NCBI GenBank assembly: GCA_001643675.2
Contig: LSRY02000020.1
Coordinates: 1,295,501 to 1,359,500, forward strand
Direction: 5' to 3'
DNA from: Monocercomonoides exilis
Taxonomy: Eukaryota; Preaxostyla; Oxymonadida; Polymastigidae
DNA: 64,000 nucleotides
In this document: piece by piece, positions 43,612 through 54,400 of the stretch
Position numbering within the stretch: the first letter of the stretch is position 1
Layout of the letters: the number at the start of each line of letters is the position of its first letter
Program-made: the position numbers and the translations under genes
Notes under the pieces: model-generated
What the model saw: the letters and a program-made list of their open reading frames with translations, nothing else
The model's database searches: none
Told to the model about the DNA's origin: nothing

Positions 43612-45980
43612 CCTTCCTCTACCTCTTCCTCTTCCTCTCCTATGAAGGATGCGATTGAAACAACAACTGAATCATCTTCTTCTTCCACATCTTCATCATT
43701 ACCTTCTCCTTCTCCTTCTTCCTCTTCCTCTTCTTCTTCTCTTTCATCTTCATCAGTTTCATCATCACACAGCACACTCATCGAGAATGAGAGGCAGTTT
43801 GTCTTCCCTTTGCAATTCGTCCCATCTTCTGCACCTGGCACCTCACCTAATCATCATTCAGCTGCATCTTCTTCTCTTTCTCCTCCTTCTGTGCCTTCAT
43901 TCACATCCTCATTGACTTCATCATCATCATCATCATCATCTTCTTCTTCCTCCTCCTCCTCTTATTTGTTCAAAGAAAGCGAGGTTGGTTCTTCTTTCTC
44001 TGATACTCCAAATGCATCTTCTAACACATCTTCTTCTTCTTCCTCCTCCTCCTCTTCTCCTTCCTCCTCTTCTCCTTCCTCCTCTTCCTCCTCTTCTTCC
44101 TCTTCTTCCTCTTCTTCCTCTTCTTCCTCTTCTTCCTCTTCTTCCTCTTCTTCATCTCATTCGTCCCGTCAGATGTCTCAGAGCCGCTTCCACATCTTCC
44201 CTTCGCACAATCGAATTGGCCTGCGAATTCTTCGCCGCTCAAAACACACCTCGTTCTTGCTGCCTGTCAGACAATCAGTTCCATTGAATGACATCATCTT
44301 CAGTCGCTCTGGTGAAAATTCTGCTTCTTCTTCTGCTTCTTCTCTTTCTTCTTCTGCTTCTTCTCTTTCTTCTTCTTCTTTCACTTCACCCTTTTCTTCT
44401 TCTTCTTCTTCCTCCTCTTCTTCCTCTTCACCTTCTCGTTCCACTTCAATATGTACATCATATAACTCAGCTATTCCTTCCTCCTTCCATTCTGAATCTT
44501 CTTCTTCTTCTTCTTCTTCTTCTTCTTCTTCCAACAAACCTTCTTTTCCTTCTTCTTTTCTGCAGCATCATCGTTCACTCACTGTTGTTGATCGTCGTTC
44601 TTCTTCTTCTTTTTCTTCTTCATTTTCTTCCTCTCCATTTTATTCTTCTTCTTCTTCTTCCTCCTCCTCTTTTTCCTCTTCTTCTTCTCCAACTGCTTCT
44701 TTTCCTCGTCTCAAGCGTCCACCACCAATTCCTCCGCCTTCACTCAACATGGAATTAGGTTCTATTTCGGTTCCTTCAAAAAAGCCTCTTTCTTCTTCTG
44801 TTTGTGCTTCTTCTTCTCTTTCTTCTTCTCTACCTTCTTCTCTATCTTCTTCTTCTTCTTCTTCTGATAGTAACGCTTCAAAGGAAGAAGAAGAAAGAGG
44901 AGGAGGAGAAAGAAAAGAAGAAAGAAAAGAAGAAAGAAATAACTTGAATCCCGTTGAAACACATTCATTTTTTTCTGTTTCGAATTCAAAGCTTTCAAAT
45001 GTCTGCTCTCCTGAAGAGGAGAATACCACCACAAACACTGCAGACACTTCAAATATGGACATCAACATGTCTTCTTCTGTTTCTTCTTCAATTAATACTT
45101 CAACATCGGCACCATCACCATTATCACCATCTTCTTCCTCTTCCTCCTCCTCCTCCTTTTCCTCTTCCTCTTCCTCTTCTTCTTTTCCCATCACTTCACC
45201 TTCTTCTTCTTCTTCAACCTCTTCTTCTTCTTCTCTTCCTCTCCCTCTCCCTCTGCCTGCCAGGTTACCACCTCGTCCACCGCCTCGCCTTCCCACAGCA
45301 GCAGATACAACGTCCACATCACATTCAAATACAGAAGTCACTTCATCATCTTCTTCTCCATCTTCTTCTTCTTCTTCTTCTACTTCTCCTTCTCCTTCCT
45401 CTTCCTCTTCTAATGATTTGAATAATTCCAATGATTTGACACAAACAACAGATTCAACAAGAGATCAGTCTCCATTTTTGGATAAGATTTCGCCAATGGC
45501 ATCAGAAACATCTCCTTTTGAGGCAACTTCACAACCTTTTGCATCATCTCCTTCATCATCATCTACTACTACTGCTGCTACTTCGTCTTCGTCTTCGTCT
45601 TCGTCTTCTTGTAATTTAAATTCTGTTTCTAATTCTCATTCTTCTTTATCCCCTTCATCTTCATCTTCATCGTCTTCTTCTTCTTCTCCCCTCTCTTCCT
45701 CTCCATTCTCTTCTTATAATTCCTCTTCTCCCTTTTTTCCTGCTCGTTCAGATATTCCACAAAGGCAGCGTGCTCAAACTTTTGCTGCTATTCCTTCACG
45801 TCCTCCTCCTCTTCCACCATCGATTCTTCATCAGGCTGGTAAATGTTAATGGATAAAAAATTTGACATTTCCTATTTTTTTTTGAATCTTTTTTAAAAGA
45901 AAAGAAAGAAAGAAAGAAATATTTCGTTTCTTTTTTTTTTTTTTTTTTTTTTTTTTTTAGGTTTTGTTCTTGAACTTTAA
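41768..45980 (+). CDS. Ser/Thr protein kinase with long poly-Ser C-terminal tail
   Basis: Seven exons: 41768-41786, 41880-42184, 42240-42363, 42415-42517, 42675-42861, 43015-45838 and 45961-45980, giving 1193 aa. The spliced kinase domain (about 7-275) has all key parts: Gly loop GTGTSGTV (14-21), Lys36 in FAWKK, CHRDLKPEN (130-138), TDFGTAK (150-156), activation loop with TFCGTG and APE ending at 178, then DLWSVGVIAYEML and NRPSAGELL. It should be active. DFGTAK recalls PDK1-type kinases, but overall I cannot place it beyond a general Ser/Thr kinase. The remaining 900 residues are mostly Ser homopolymers with a few Pro-rich patches. The first exon is weakly supported (3' site GAAAAAG). The last intron has a strong poly-T tract. 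If that intron is not spliced, the protein ends in GKC at 45849. Confidence 0.85.
42863..42917. repeat. CTTT repeat within a kinase intron
   Basis: Tandem CTTT/CTAA tetranucleotides directly after the 5' splice site of the 153-bp intron 42862-43014. Confidence 0.8.
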
Positions 45981-46876
45981 GCTTTTTTGTTTTATTAAGT
46001 TTTTAATGATTTTTATTGCCTTTGTATAAATCTTTCTTTTGTTATTTCTATACTTCTAACTATCTCTTTATTCTTCTTCTTTCTCTCTTCCCTCTTTTTC
46101 TTTTTCTTTCTTTCTCTCTTTGTATAATGCTTTTATGGTATTAATTTATGAGTTCTCAGATTTCCCGGATATTTACTATGATTTTCTAATTGTCCTTCTT
46201 TTTATTCTTCTTCTTTCTTGTTTCTGTTTATATGTTAATCGATTTTTTTATTTTAAGTTCAGTTAAATTTTCTATTTTATTCAAAACAAATAAAATCTTT
46301 TTCCTTTTCAACACATCAAAGAAATGTGTTTATAGTTTAATCGTGTTTATGTGATATGGATGATGAATTGTTTAATGAAATGTTACCTTTTTTTGTTATT
46401 TCTTTGTGTGTTTGTGTGTGTGTGCAATGTTGTCTCCACTTTCTAAGAAAGTTTCTTGTTCTTGGAGTATTTATGTGCTATTTATATAAATGAAAAATAT
46501 TTTTTTTAAAGATTTTCTTTTTGTTTATTCAATTTTTAGTGTGTTAGCATGCTTTTATTCTCAAATGTTGTCTTTTGAAATGTTATTGAAAAGTTTGAAG
46601 AATAACTAGTTTGAAATATGTTGCAAAAATTTTTGTTTGCTTGTATCACTAAAATTTTTTCTTTCTGCCAATTTCTTTTTTTAATAGTTCCAATGGTTTT
46701 CATATTTAAGCAGTTCATTTTGCTTTTCTCGAATGAAAAACAAAAAGATGAACAGCTTGTTTCGCATTGGTTCATACGTCAGTCAATCAATCATAATTAA
46801 TTACAGAATACAAAAGTTGTTTTCAAGTGAAAATTACTTTAATCATTTTTTCTTTTCTTTTCTTTAACTTTTCTCT

Positions 46877-46877
<1 letters not shown>

Positions 46878-46923
<46 letters not shown>
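46878..46923. repeat. Poly(T) tract of 46 bp
   Basis: Uninterrupted T-run in the spacer downstream of the kinase gene. Confidence 0.9.
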
Positions 46924-46926
<3 letters not shown>

Positions 46927-46991
46927 CTCGAAAATCTGAGAAGGAACTTGAAAATTTTCTTATAAACTCGATTTTGTGAGCGAGTGAGTGA

Positions 46992-47036
46992 ATGTGTGTG
47001 TGTTTGTGTGTGTTTGTATTCGTATTTGTGTGTGTC
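46992..47036. repeat. GT-rich microsatellite
   Basis: GTGTGTGTTTGTGTGTG-type repeat in the intergenic spacer. Confidence 0.75.
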
Positions 47037-48167
47037 CGCACTATTATTACACCTTAAAAATATATTTTATTTCAATAAAAAAATTTTTTTTATTAAACTT
47101 CCATTTTATCATTCATTCTTGTTTGTATTTGAGCAAGAAAAAAAAAGAAGAAGAAAATCATTTATTAATTGTTATTGATGTTAAAAGGAGAATGACTAAT
47201 AGCAACATTGTATTTTTAACAGTTTGTGCGCACTTCAAAAAAACGGGATCGATTAAGCTTGTAAAACAATTTTGAACTCAATAAAGATATTTTATTTGTA
47301 TGAACGAAGAATAATTTTTTTTCCCTTCTTCTTTCTTCTTCAACAATCATCTTTTCTCTCTTCATTCAAAGAGCTTACAATATGTTTTTCCTTAAGATGC
47401 TAAATCATTTTGAGTTGTAATTGAGTAAAAGGTGTTGTTCATCAGGATAATATTCGTCATGAAGTGATTTTGAAAAAAATTGGAAATTTTGAAGTAAAAT
47501 CCAAAATTGAATTTCTAAAAACATAGAAAACAGTTTCTTTAACAAAACGGAGAACAACAAAACAGAAGAAGGTTCGAATCAAAGGAAATAAAAATAAAAA
47601 ATAAAATAAAAATGTGAGACAAAAAACATTAAATATCGATATGAATAATCCCACCTTGCAGTGCTTTCAAAGGCAGATAGCAATAATAAAAGAGTGAACC
47701 TTTTTATTCGTTTTAAAAACGTGATAAATAGATCTTTCACTGTTCAAAGGAAAATTAATTAAAAATAAAAAAATTCATTTGAAAAGAGATGTTCCTTAAA
47801 AGATTTAAATAAAAAATATCTGAAAATTAATTTCAGTTTAAAAAGGAAAACAAAAAAATGTTCAGTTATTCGGATCACACAAACGAGAATGAAGCCAAAA
47901 ACATGAATTTCGCTATACAAAATGATCATTACAATAATAATTGTACAGGTTCTGCCTGTTCAATCAGGCTCTTTTCTCGAAGCATTCACATTTATTCAAA
48001 ATCAATTTATTTTTTATCTTCTTCATCTCTTCCATAAAGCCAAAGAAAATAAAAAATTTTCTTTGTTCCTCCAAGTTCCTTTTCCCTTTTCTTCTCATCA
48101 GTTTCTTAATCTCTCCCTCTTTCCCTTCCCGCCTCTCTCTTTCTCTCTTTCTCTCTCTTTTATTTTT

Positions 48168-48528
48168 TTATGCAAAAGGCAGGCAGTTTGTTTCGAGCCA
48201 ATCTTCTTCAGTTGTCTTTGAAATCGGAGGAAGCGGAGGCAAATCAGGGCGTGCTGGTATCTTTGCCATCTTCGCGCCAATCGTGTGGACAATTGTGGTG
48301 TGTGAGAACGTGTAGAGAATGTCATTCATAATCTGAATGTGTTTGGAATGTTAATGAAGCAAAAATAAAATGATATCACAAAAGATAAATAGAGATTGAG
48401 ATAGAGATAGAGAAAGAGAAAGAGAAAGAGAAAGAGAAAGAGAAAGAGAAAGAGAAAGAGAAAGAAAGAAAGAAAGAAAGAAAGAGAAAGAGAAAGAGAA
48501 AGAGAAAGAGAAAGAGAAAGAGAGAGAG

Positions 48529-48567
<39 letters not shown>

Positions 48568-51112
48568 AGATTTATATAAAAACATATACAAAAATGAGTT
48601 GATCAAAAAGAAAAGAAGAATAAAACAGCAAAGTTAAAAGAAAAAGACAAATATAATTTCAATTAATATCATAACATATATAATTAAAAACACAAACGCA
48701 ATCCGCATTGAAGATTTCAATCATCGATGTTGGCACCATCTCTCTAATTTGTCCCTTTGCAGCGTCGAGCACAGCCATAGCAGCGCGGAAGAAGGGCAGA
48801 TCGAGGATGGCGTGCATCAGATTCAAGGTGATACGCTGGGTCATCACACGGGCATCGAATTTGAACCGCTGTGAGTGTTAATAAATAAAATAAATTAAAT
48901 GATAAATAAATTAATAATAAATAAATAAGTAAAAGGAGTTGATGAGAGATGAAATATCATAAAATAATAATAATAATAATAATAAATGAAAATAGCATAA
49001 TTGAACATTACAATAAAACATTTGCAAATAACATTCGAAATAAAAAAAAGAAAATAAAAAAAAAAAAAATATTTTTAGTAAATAGCTATAACAAAAATCA
49101 CAATCAACTCCTCCTCTCTCTTCTCCTCCATACATCAAATACAGAGTCCAAGATCTTTCCGACAATCTTCGGCAGTCTGTCAGGTTCTCCTCGTGTTGGG
49201 TCAGATGACAGCGACAGCGAAAGCTCTACTTCCAGTGTGGTGAACCCTCTCACCACAAATATCGTCATCAGGTGAGAAAGCGTGTGTGTTATTTCCTTCG
49301 CATTCAGATGCGACGTCATTGATTTCCTCATTGACTCGATTCGCAGCCCGACTTCGGTGCAAGCCTGGAGCAGCGGAGACAGAGAGGCAGAGTCAACAGC
49401 AGTCTGGATGAGAGGCTCGATCAGCTCTGCGGCTTCTCGAAGGCGGCCTTATAAATAATTATTGTTTTAAATAAATAAATAAATAAATAAATCAACACAC
49501 GGTCTCTTGTCTTTCTCTCCAGCTCGTTCATCAGATCTTCGCAATGAGACTTCAGCAGCCGATCAGCTTCGACAAAGCATTGCTTGATGGGCTGCTCGAT
49601 CAAATTGAACGTCGTTTCAATGTTTGGTGCGAGATGCGAGGCAATAAAGCGCTTGATAAGATCGATGTTGGCCTTTCCGACTTCTTCTTTGACTGTCTTG
49701 TGCAGCGCTGATATTTCAGATATCCTCGAAATGATGCGCGCCTCGGTATCACGCTTCTTCTCTTTGATCTGCAAGAGGAGGTCGTTGGTTGCTGTACGAA
49801 TTTGTTCACGCACTTTCATTTGACAAAGGATTTGAAAGAAAGATAGAATGATTGAAAAAGAAAAGAAAAGAAAAGAAAAGCAAGCATCCGTTTTCAAAAA
49901 GAACATTACGTAAAATTAAAAATATAATAATAACACATTCGTTTATTTATGTTCACATTTTGAAAAGGAAGGATAAATAAATTAATATATATAAATATAT
50001 TCTTTTATTGTTTTGAAAACATACAGTATGAATGGAACTCGACTCTGATTGCTTGATACTGCGCAGCTTGCTCCAAAAACGATCCAGTCAGCCGTTTGTA
50101 CTTATCATAGAACAAGTCTGGCTCGATCTGCTCTGTCGCAAACTGGAATATTGTCAGGCGAAAATCATCTTGCCAAATTGGTATTTTGTTCCTGCAGTCT
50201 GCAGCTTCCAGAGAGTGGGCCATTGCGCGATAGAAGCATGTGCTATAAGCAAAATCAGATTTATATGCTTTTCACACAAATACCAAAAAAAATAAAAAAT
50301 GAAGTCGCAAAATTTTGATAAATAATTATAAGAATCCAATATTTTCAAAAATAAGATATTTGAATATTGAAAATGCAAGCACACAAGTGACTTGAATAAG
50401 TGCATTTCTTAGGCATTTAACCCACTCGTTCTTTTCAGCAGAAGAAAGAGGGGCAAAATGCCACAAACGATCTTTATGATGATACAATTCTATTGTGTTT
50501 GGAGGATATCTTGTTGGCTGGGGTATTGATGTTCTATCTGTCCAGCCAATCTTAAAAGAAAAATTTTTATTGTTCATCGTAAAAATGAAATAACCTAAAA
50601 AATTAAATTGTATATTCAAACCATATCTGCAATTTTTCTATTTCTTTGCGTTTGTGCAGCAATTGGATCTTAATTTTAATAAGCAAAAATATTTATCATA
50701 ATAATTTATTTGTTTCAAAAAAAGTCTGAAAACCTTCGACAATTTCATATCCTTCTAGAGAAAAACTGCCTTTTGATTCCCCTCTGTCTTTAGCTGCTAA
50801 GTCAGTGTAATAATACATCTCTCTGTCGGTGGTTAAAACCATCCATCTGCGTTTCCAGGTCTTAATAGCCCCTCCTTCTTTATCAACCCATCCACAAAAT
50901 GGTCGAATAGGGACTGACAATTTCCCCGCAACCATCAAAGGTGCCTCTTCTCGTTTCCTCCTCAAAATAAGAATATTTCTCCACAGAACATAATATTGAA
51001 CAGTTTCGTTCATTCTTCTTCCAATGGGCTGAAGCACTCTTGTCAATTCTTTGTTAATCGTAGAGCATTCTTCAGGCGTTAATGTATACTGCTTTGCTCC
51101 TCCTGGTCCCAT
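48168..51112 (-). CDS. PH-domain protein with helical C-terminal half, Niban (FAM129)-like
   Basis: Eight exons: 51112-50734, 50668-50622, 50550-50385, 50267-50025, 49812-49501, 49447-49143, 48868-48692 and 48332-48168, giving 597 aa. Start is ATG 51112, with an in-frame stop two codons upstream. A PH-like fold spans about 72-193: first strands FCGWVDKEG and TWKRRWMVLTTD, final helix SSAEKNEWVKCLRNAL. The rest is long charged helices. The order PH then helical bundle, and segments such as DSRFKFDARVMTQRI and FNADCVCIMNDIL, recall Niban proteins, which act in stress and apoptosis signalling in animals. This link is from memory and tentative. The last exon encodes a Pro-rich end (PARPDLPPLPPI), a possible SH3-type ligand. 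Exon 4 acceptor choice is the weakest point. Confidence 0.72.
48390..48569. repeat. GAGAAA/GAAA microsatellite inside an intron
   Basis: About 180 bp of GATAGA, GAGAAA and GAAA repeats, lying within the 359-bp last intron (48691-48333) of the PH-domain gene. In the transcript sense it is a pyrimidine tract upstream of the acceptor. Confidence 0.9.
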
Positions 51113-51475
51113 GCACTAATTTTTACTTATTCAAAAATACGAATTAAGGGTATTATCGAGATTACAATTTATTTAAAATGCAGGGAGAAATAAAAATTGT
51201 TGGTGAATATTCATGACTAAATAATAATATGTTGTTTTTAAAAAATAAATCACAGAAAAGTCGAAATTGTGATAAAAAAATTTCTTGATATTAATCTTTA
51301 AAAAGTATGTATAATTATTTATTAGTTTTTTTTTTTTTTTTTTTTTTTTTTTTGTATGTGTGTGTATATGTGCGTGTGTTGTTGAGCTGTCCGCCATATA
51401 ATTTATTCAAATTTAGCAAAAAAATTTTTTCTTATCCTTTTATCGAAAAGTATAATTAAATATTTATTTTTGGAA
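51113..51475. promoter_or_regulatory. Divergent promoter region between PH-domain gene and protein C
   Basis: 363 bp separating two genes transcribed outward. It contains a 28-bp poly-T tract (51326-51353) followed by a short GT-rich stretch. No other element recognised. Confidence 0.45.
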
Positions 51476-54400
51476 ATGGATGTTCGTTTTGTTTTGTGTT
51501 TCATAGAGAGTTATTTGCTTTTTTCATATGATTATTGTAACAGCATCGTAACGAAACGAAAATTTATGCAATACAATTACACCATAAATCCATCATACAA
51601 TGCACGGAAGCAAAACTCTGTTATTTACAAGCCTCTTGAGAATTTTACTCATGATGTCGCATATGATTCAATTTTTGTGGGGGAAAATTTTTTGCGCATG
51701 CACTACGGTTGCGCAATTTCTTCGACATTCAATTTATATAATGCCTCATCATCGTGTGTTTTTGTCGAGCTTCGTCAGCTCGAATACAGTCCTCTATTTA
51801 TCTGCTCGTCTTCATCATCGTTGTCTATCGCATGTTGCTTGCTTTATATGCCTGGCACATCGACAATTAGCCCTATAACAGCTGACGATGGAGTAATTAT
51901 TCTTCAAAACACAAGTCTGACAATCAGCACTTCAACTGCAGTTCCTCAAATTGCAAGAGGAAATTCAATTTATTCTTATGGATTCTGGTCGTTGGAAATT
52001 GCGGGATGCCATTTTTCAGACATGGTTGTGATGCCATGTTTCGTTCAAAGCGAGACTTGTTCCTGCATTTCTGTAACAGATTCGAAATTCCAAAATTTGT
52101 CAAATCCCATTTGTTATGATATGCTTCATTGTTCTTTAAAATCGCGTGCTTTTTGTCATACAGCGACTATATGCAGCTGTTCGTTCTCCAGAGTTTGCGA
52201 TGTGTATTATGGAGGGCTTCTTCAATCAATAAATCAGCCGTTTGCTGCATTTTCTTCATTCAACAGTACTTTCATATCTTGTCATCACTTGTCCAATGAG
52301 CAATATTCTGGAAAGCAAGAGAATCCATTATCACTGGAAAGGAAAGTTTTGGGTAAAGGAGAGCATTCATTTGTTTGGTGTGAATGGAAAAATACACCCC
52401 AGCAAGGATTTGGGGGTGCCATTGCCATTTCTACCCCTGGGGCATCAATCAACATTCGTTATTGTTTATTTGACAGTGTTAGCACAATTAAAAATGGAGA
52501 GTTCAATCATGGAGGTGCTTTATTTCTTTCAAATTTGGAAAATGTTAATGTTGATTCATCAAATTTCAGAAAGTGTTGCGCATATCATGGAGGAGCTATT
52601 TGTAGCGTTGATCATATGAAAAATGAACAATACAAAGATGTTGTTTTTGAAAATTGCTCCATTTCAGGTTCTCTTGGAATGACATGCTACTTACGTCCAA
52701 AATTTCTTCAATCGTCCGGAACATTCGTTTTTTCAAACAGTAAATTTGCGAATAATTACGCAGAAAACACTTCTGGCTGTCTATTTTTTAGTGAATATTT
52801 ATCGAATGCAAATCTTTTAACACTTTTGATCACAGAAAATACGTTTATATTCAATACGTTGAATGGAACATTTACAAATTCAACAGTTTTCGGAGGAGCT
52901 GGAATGTGCTTTGATGCACTTTCGGAGCAAGCTGTTCAGACCCAATTTATACGATACTGCTTTTTCCATCGAAACATAGCAAAAAATGGGATGGGAAATG
53001 ATGTGAGAATAAATGGAGGTGGAGTGACTTCAAATCCATTTTTCGAATCATATTCAACAACAACAGAAAAGCGAGTGTTTTACGGTGGCACAGCTGATAG
53101 CGAAGTATACAATGGATGGCTTCCTGTAAAGGTAATGCTTCTGACTCGATATGTACATGAGAATGGAAACGATTCGGATGAGCTTTGTGGATTGAACGAC
53201 TCGATTCCATGCAAAACGATTGAACACGCATTTGGAAAGATGAGGTACGATGTTGAATGCAAAATATTTTTGCTTGAATCAGTCTTTACTCCTTCTTCTG
53301 TGCTATCCATCAACAGCAATAAAGTCAAAGTGATTGGTAATGGAACAGACAAATCAGTCGTAAGAACAAGCATGCTGTCAAACTCTGCAGCCCTGTTTTC
53401 AATTAATGCCGGAGATTTGAGTGTATTTTCTTTGGAGATTGATCACAACGCTGTAGCAGAAACAGTTGGAATATTATCTATTTCTGGTTCATCTGGAACA
53501 GCTAACCTGAAGCATCTTCTTATCACTTCGTCTAGGGCTCAGCCCACTTCTTTTAGCAAGCCATTATTTGACATTGCTTTGGGAAGCATTTCAATTGATT
53601 CCTGTATTGTGTCTTCTTTGAGAACAAGCACTCAGCTCATAAGGGCTCCAATTTCCTCATTTTCTGAAATTTCTAACACGAACTTCACAGAGGTCATTCG
53701 AAGCTCTGGAAATGGAGGAGTCATTGAATGCAACCCGATAAATGAGGAATCATTATCATTGAACAATATCTCGTTTGATGGGTGCAAATGTGAAAGTGGA
53801 AATGGAGGATGCCTTTCCATTATGATGCAACCTGGCTCAAAAGTGAGATTTGGAGAAATTGATTCGCTAACTTTTGCTGATTGAGGTGCACAGGGAGTTG
53901 GAAGCAACGGATTTGGAGGGGCAATATTTCTGAAATTGGAAAATTCAGCCAATGATTTTGTTTTCGACAAAATGACATTCACCAACTGCCGTGCTTCGCA
54001 ATTCGGTAACAACATTTTTATTGAAGCGGCGAACTTCAGCCAAGTGATTAATGCAGAGCGGTTGAAGTTCAGTCCTCAACTGAATTCACTTACCGATCTG
54101 TGTGGATATGAAAATAGCGATCGTTCGTTTGCGATTCCTCTTGTGCTTTATCTCCGAAGCAAACCGAGCGAGTTTTATGTTGGAAATACGAACAAACGAG
54201 ATTGGCACATGTGTGGATTTGCTGACGAGCAATGCTCAACTGTTGATTATATTCTCTTGCAACACAAAACATCAAGCGATGTGTCAATTGCTGTTGATGG
54301 CAGCTCCACTCTTTCACGAGAGATATCTCTATATGAATGCACTACAAGTGTTCGAGGGATTAGAGCTCAGACACAGCTCATCATTAACGATAATTTAACC

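Larger units (their letters stand above)
45981..48167. other. Tail-to-tail intergenic region
   Basis: 2.2 kb between the convergent kinase and PH-domain genes. It contains a 46-bp poly-T (46878-46923), a GT-rich repeat (46992-47036) and several short open frames of Phe/Ser/Lys-rich composition. I see no convincing gene. A GGTTCGAATC string at 47572 resembles a tRNA B box but has no tRNA around it. Confidence 0.5.

Noticed and set aside
43209-45431. Minus-strand Glu-rich frames opposite the kinase tail
   Set aside because: Reverse complements of poly-Ser codons give poly-Glu/Arg; a composition effect.
47572-47581. GGTTCGAATC, like a tRNA B box
   Set aside because: No acceptor stem, A box or anticodon arm can be folded around it, and the flank is AT-rich.
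47851-48040. Short plus-strand frame starting MFSYSDHTNENEAK
   Set aside because: About 60 codons, no known match, and it sits in the 3' flank of the convergent PH-domain gene; not supported enough to list as a gene.
48403-48569. CRISPR-like periodicity
   Set aside because: It is a simple GAAA/GAGAAA microsatellite with no unique spacers, in a eukaryotic intron.
53882-53884. TGA as a general sense codon in this genome
   Set aside because: The RRM gene and protein C itself end at TGA in sensible places, so wholesale reassignment is unlikely.
53882-53892. Very short intron removing the TGA in protein C
   Set aside because: GTGCACAG would be an 8-nt intron and would leave the TGA in place; the frame is already continuous without splicing.
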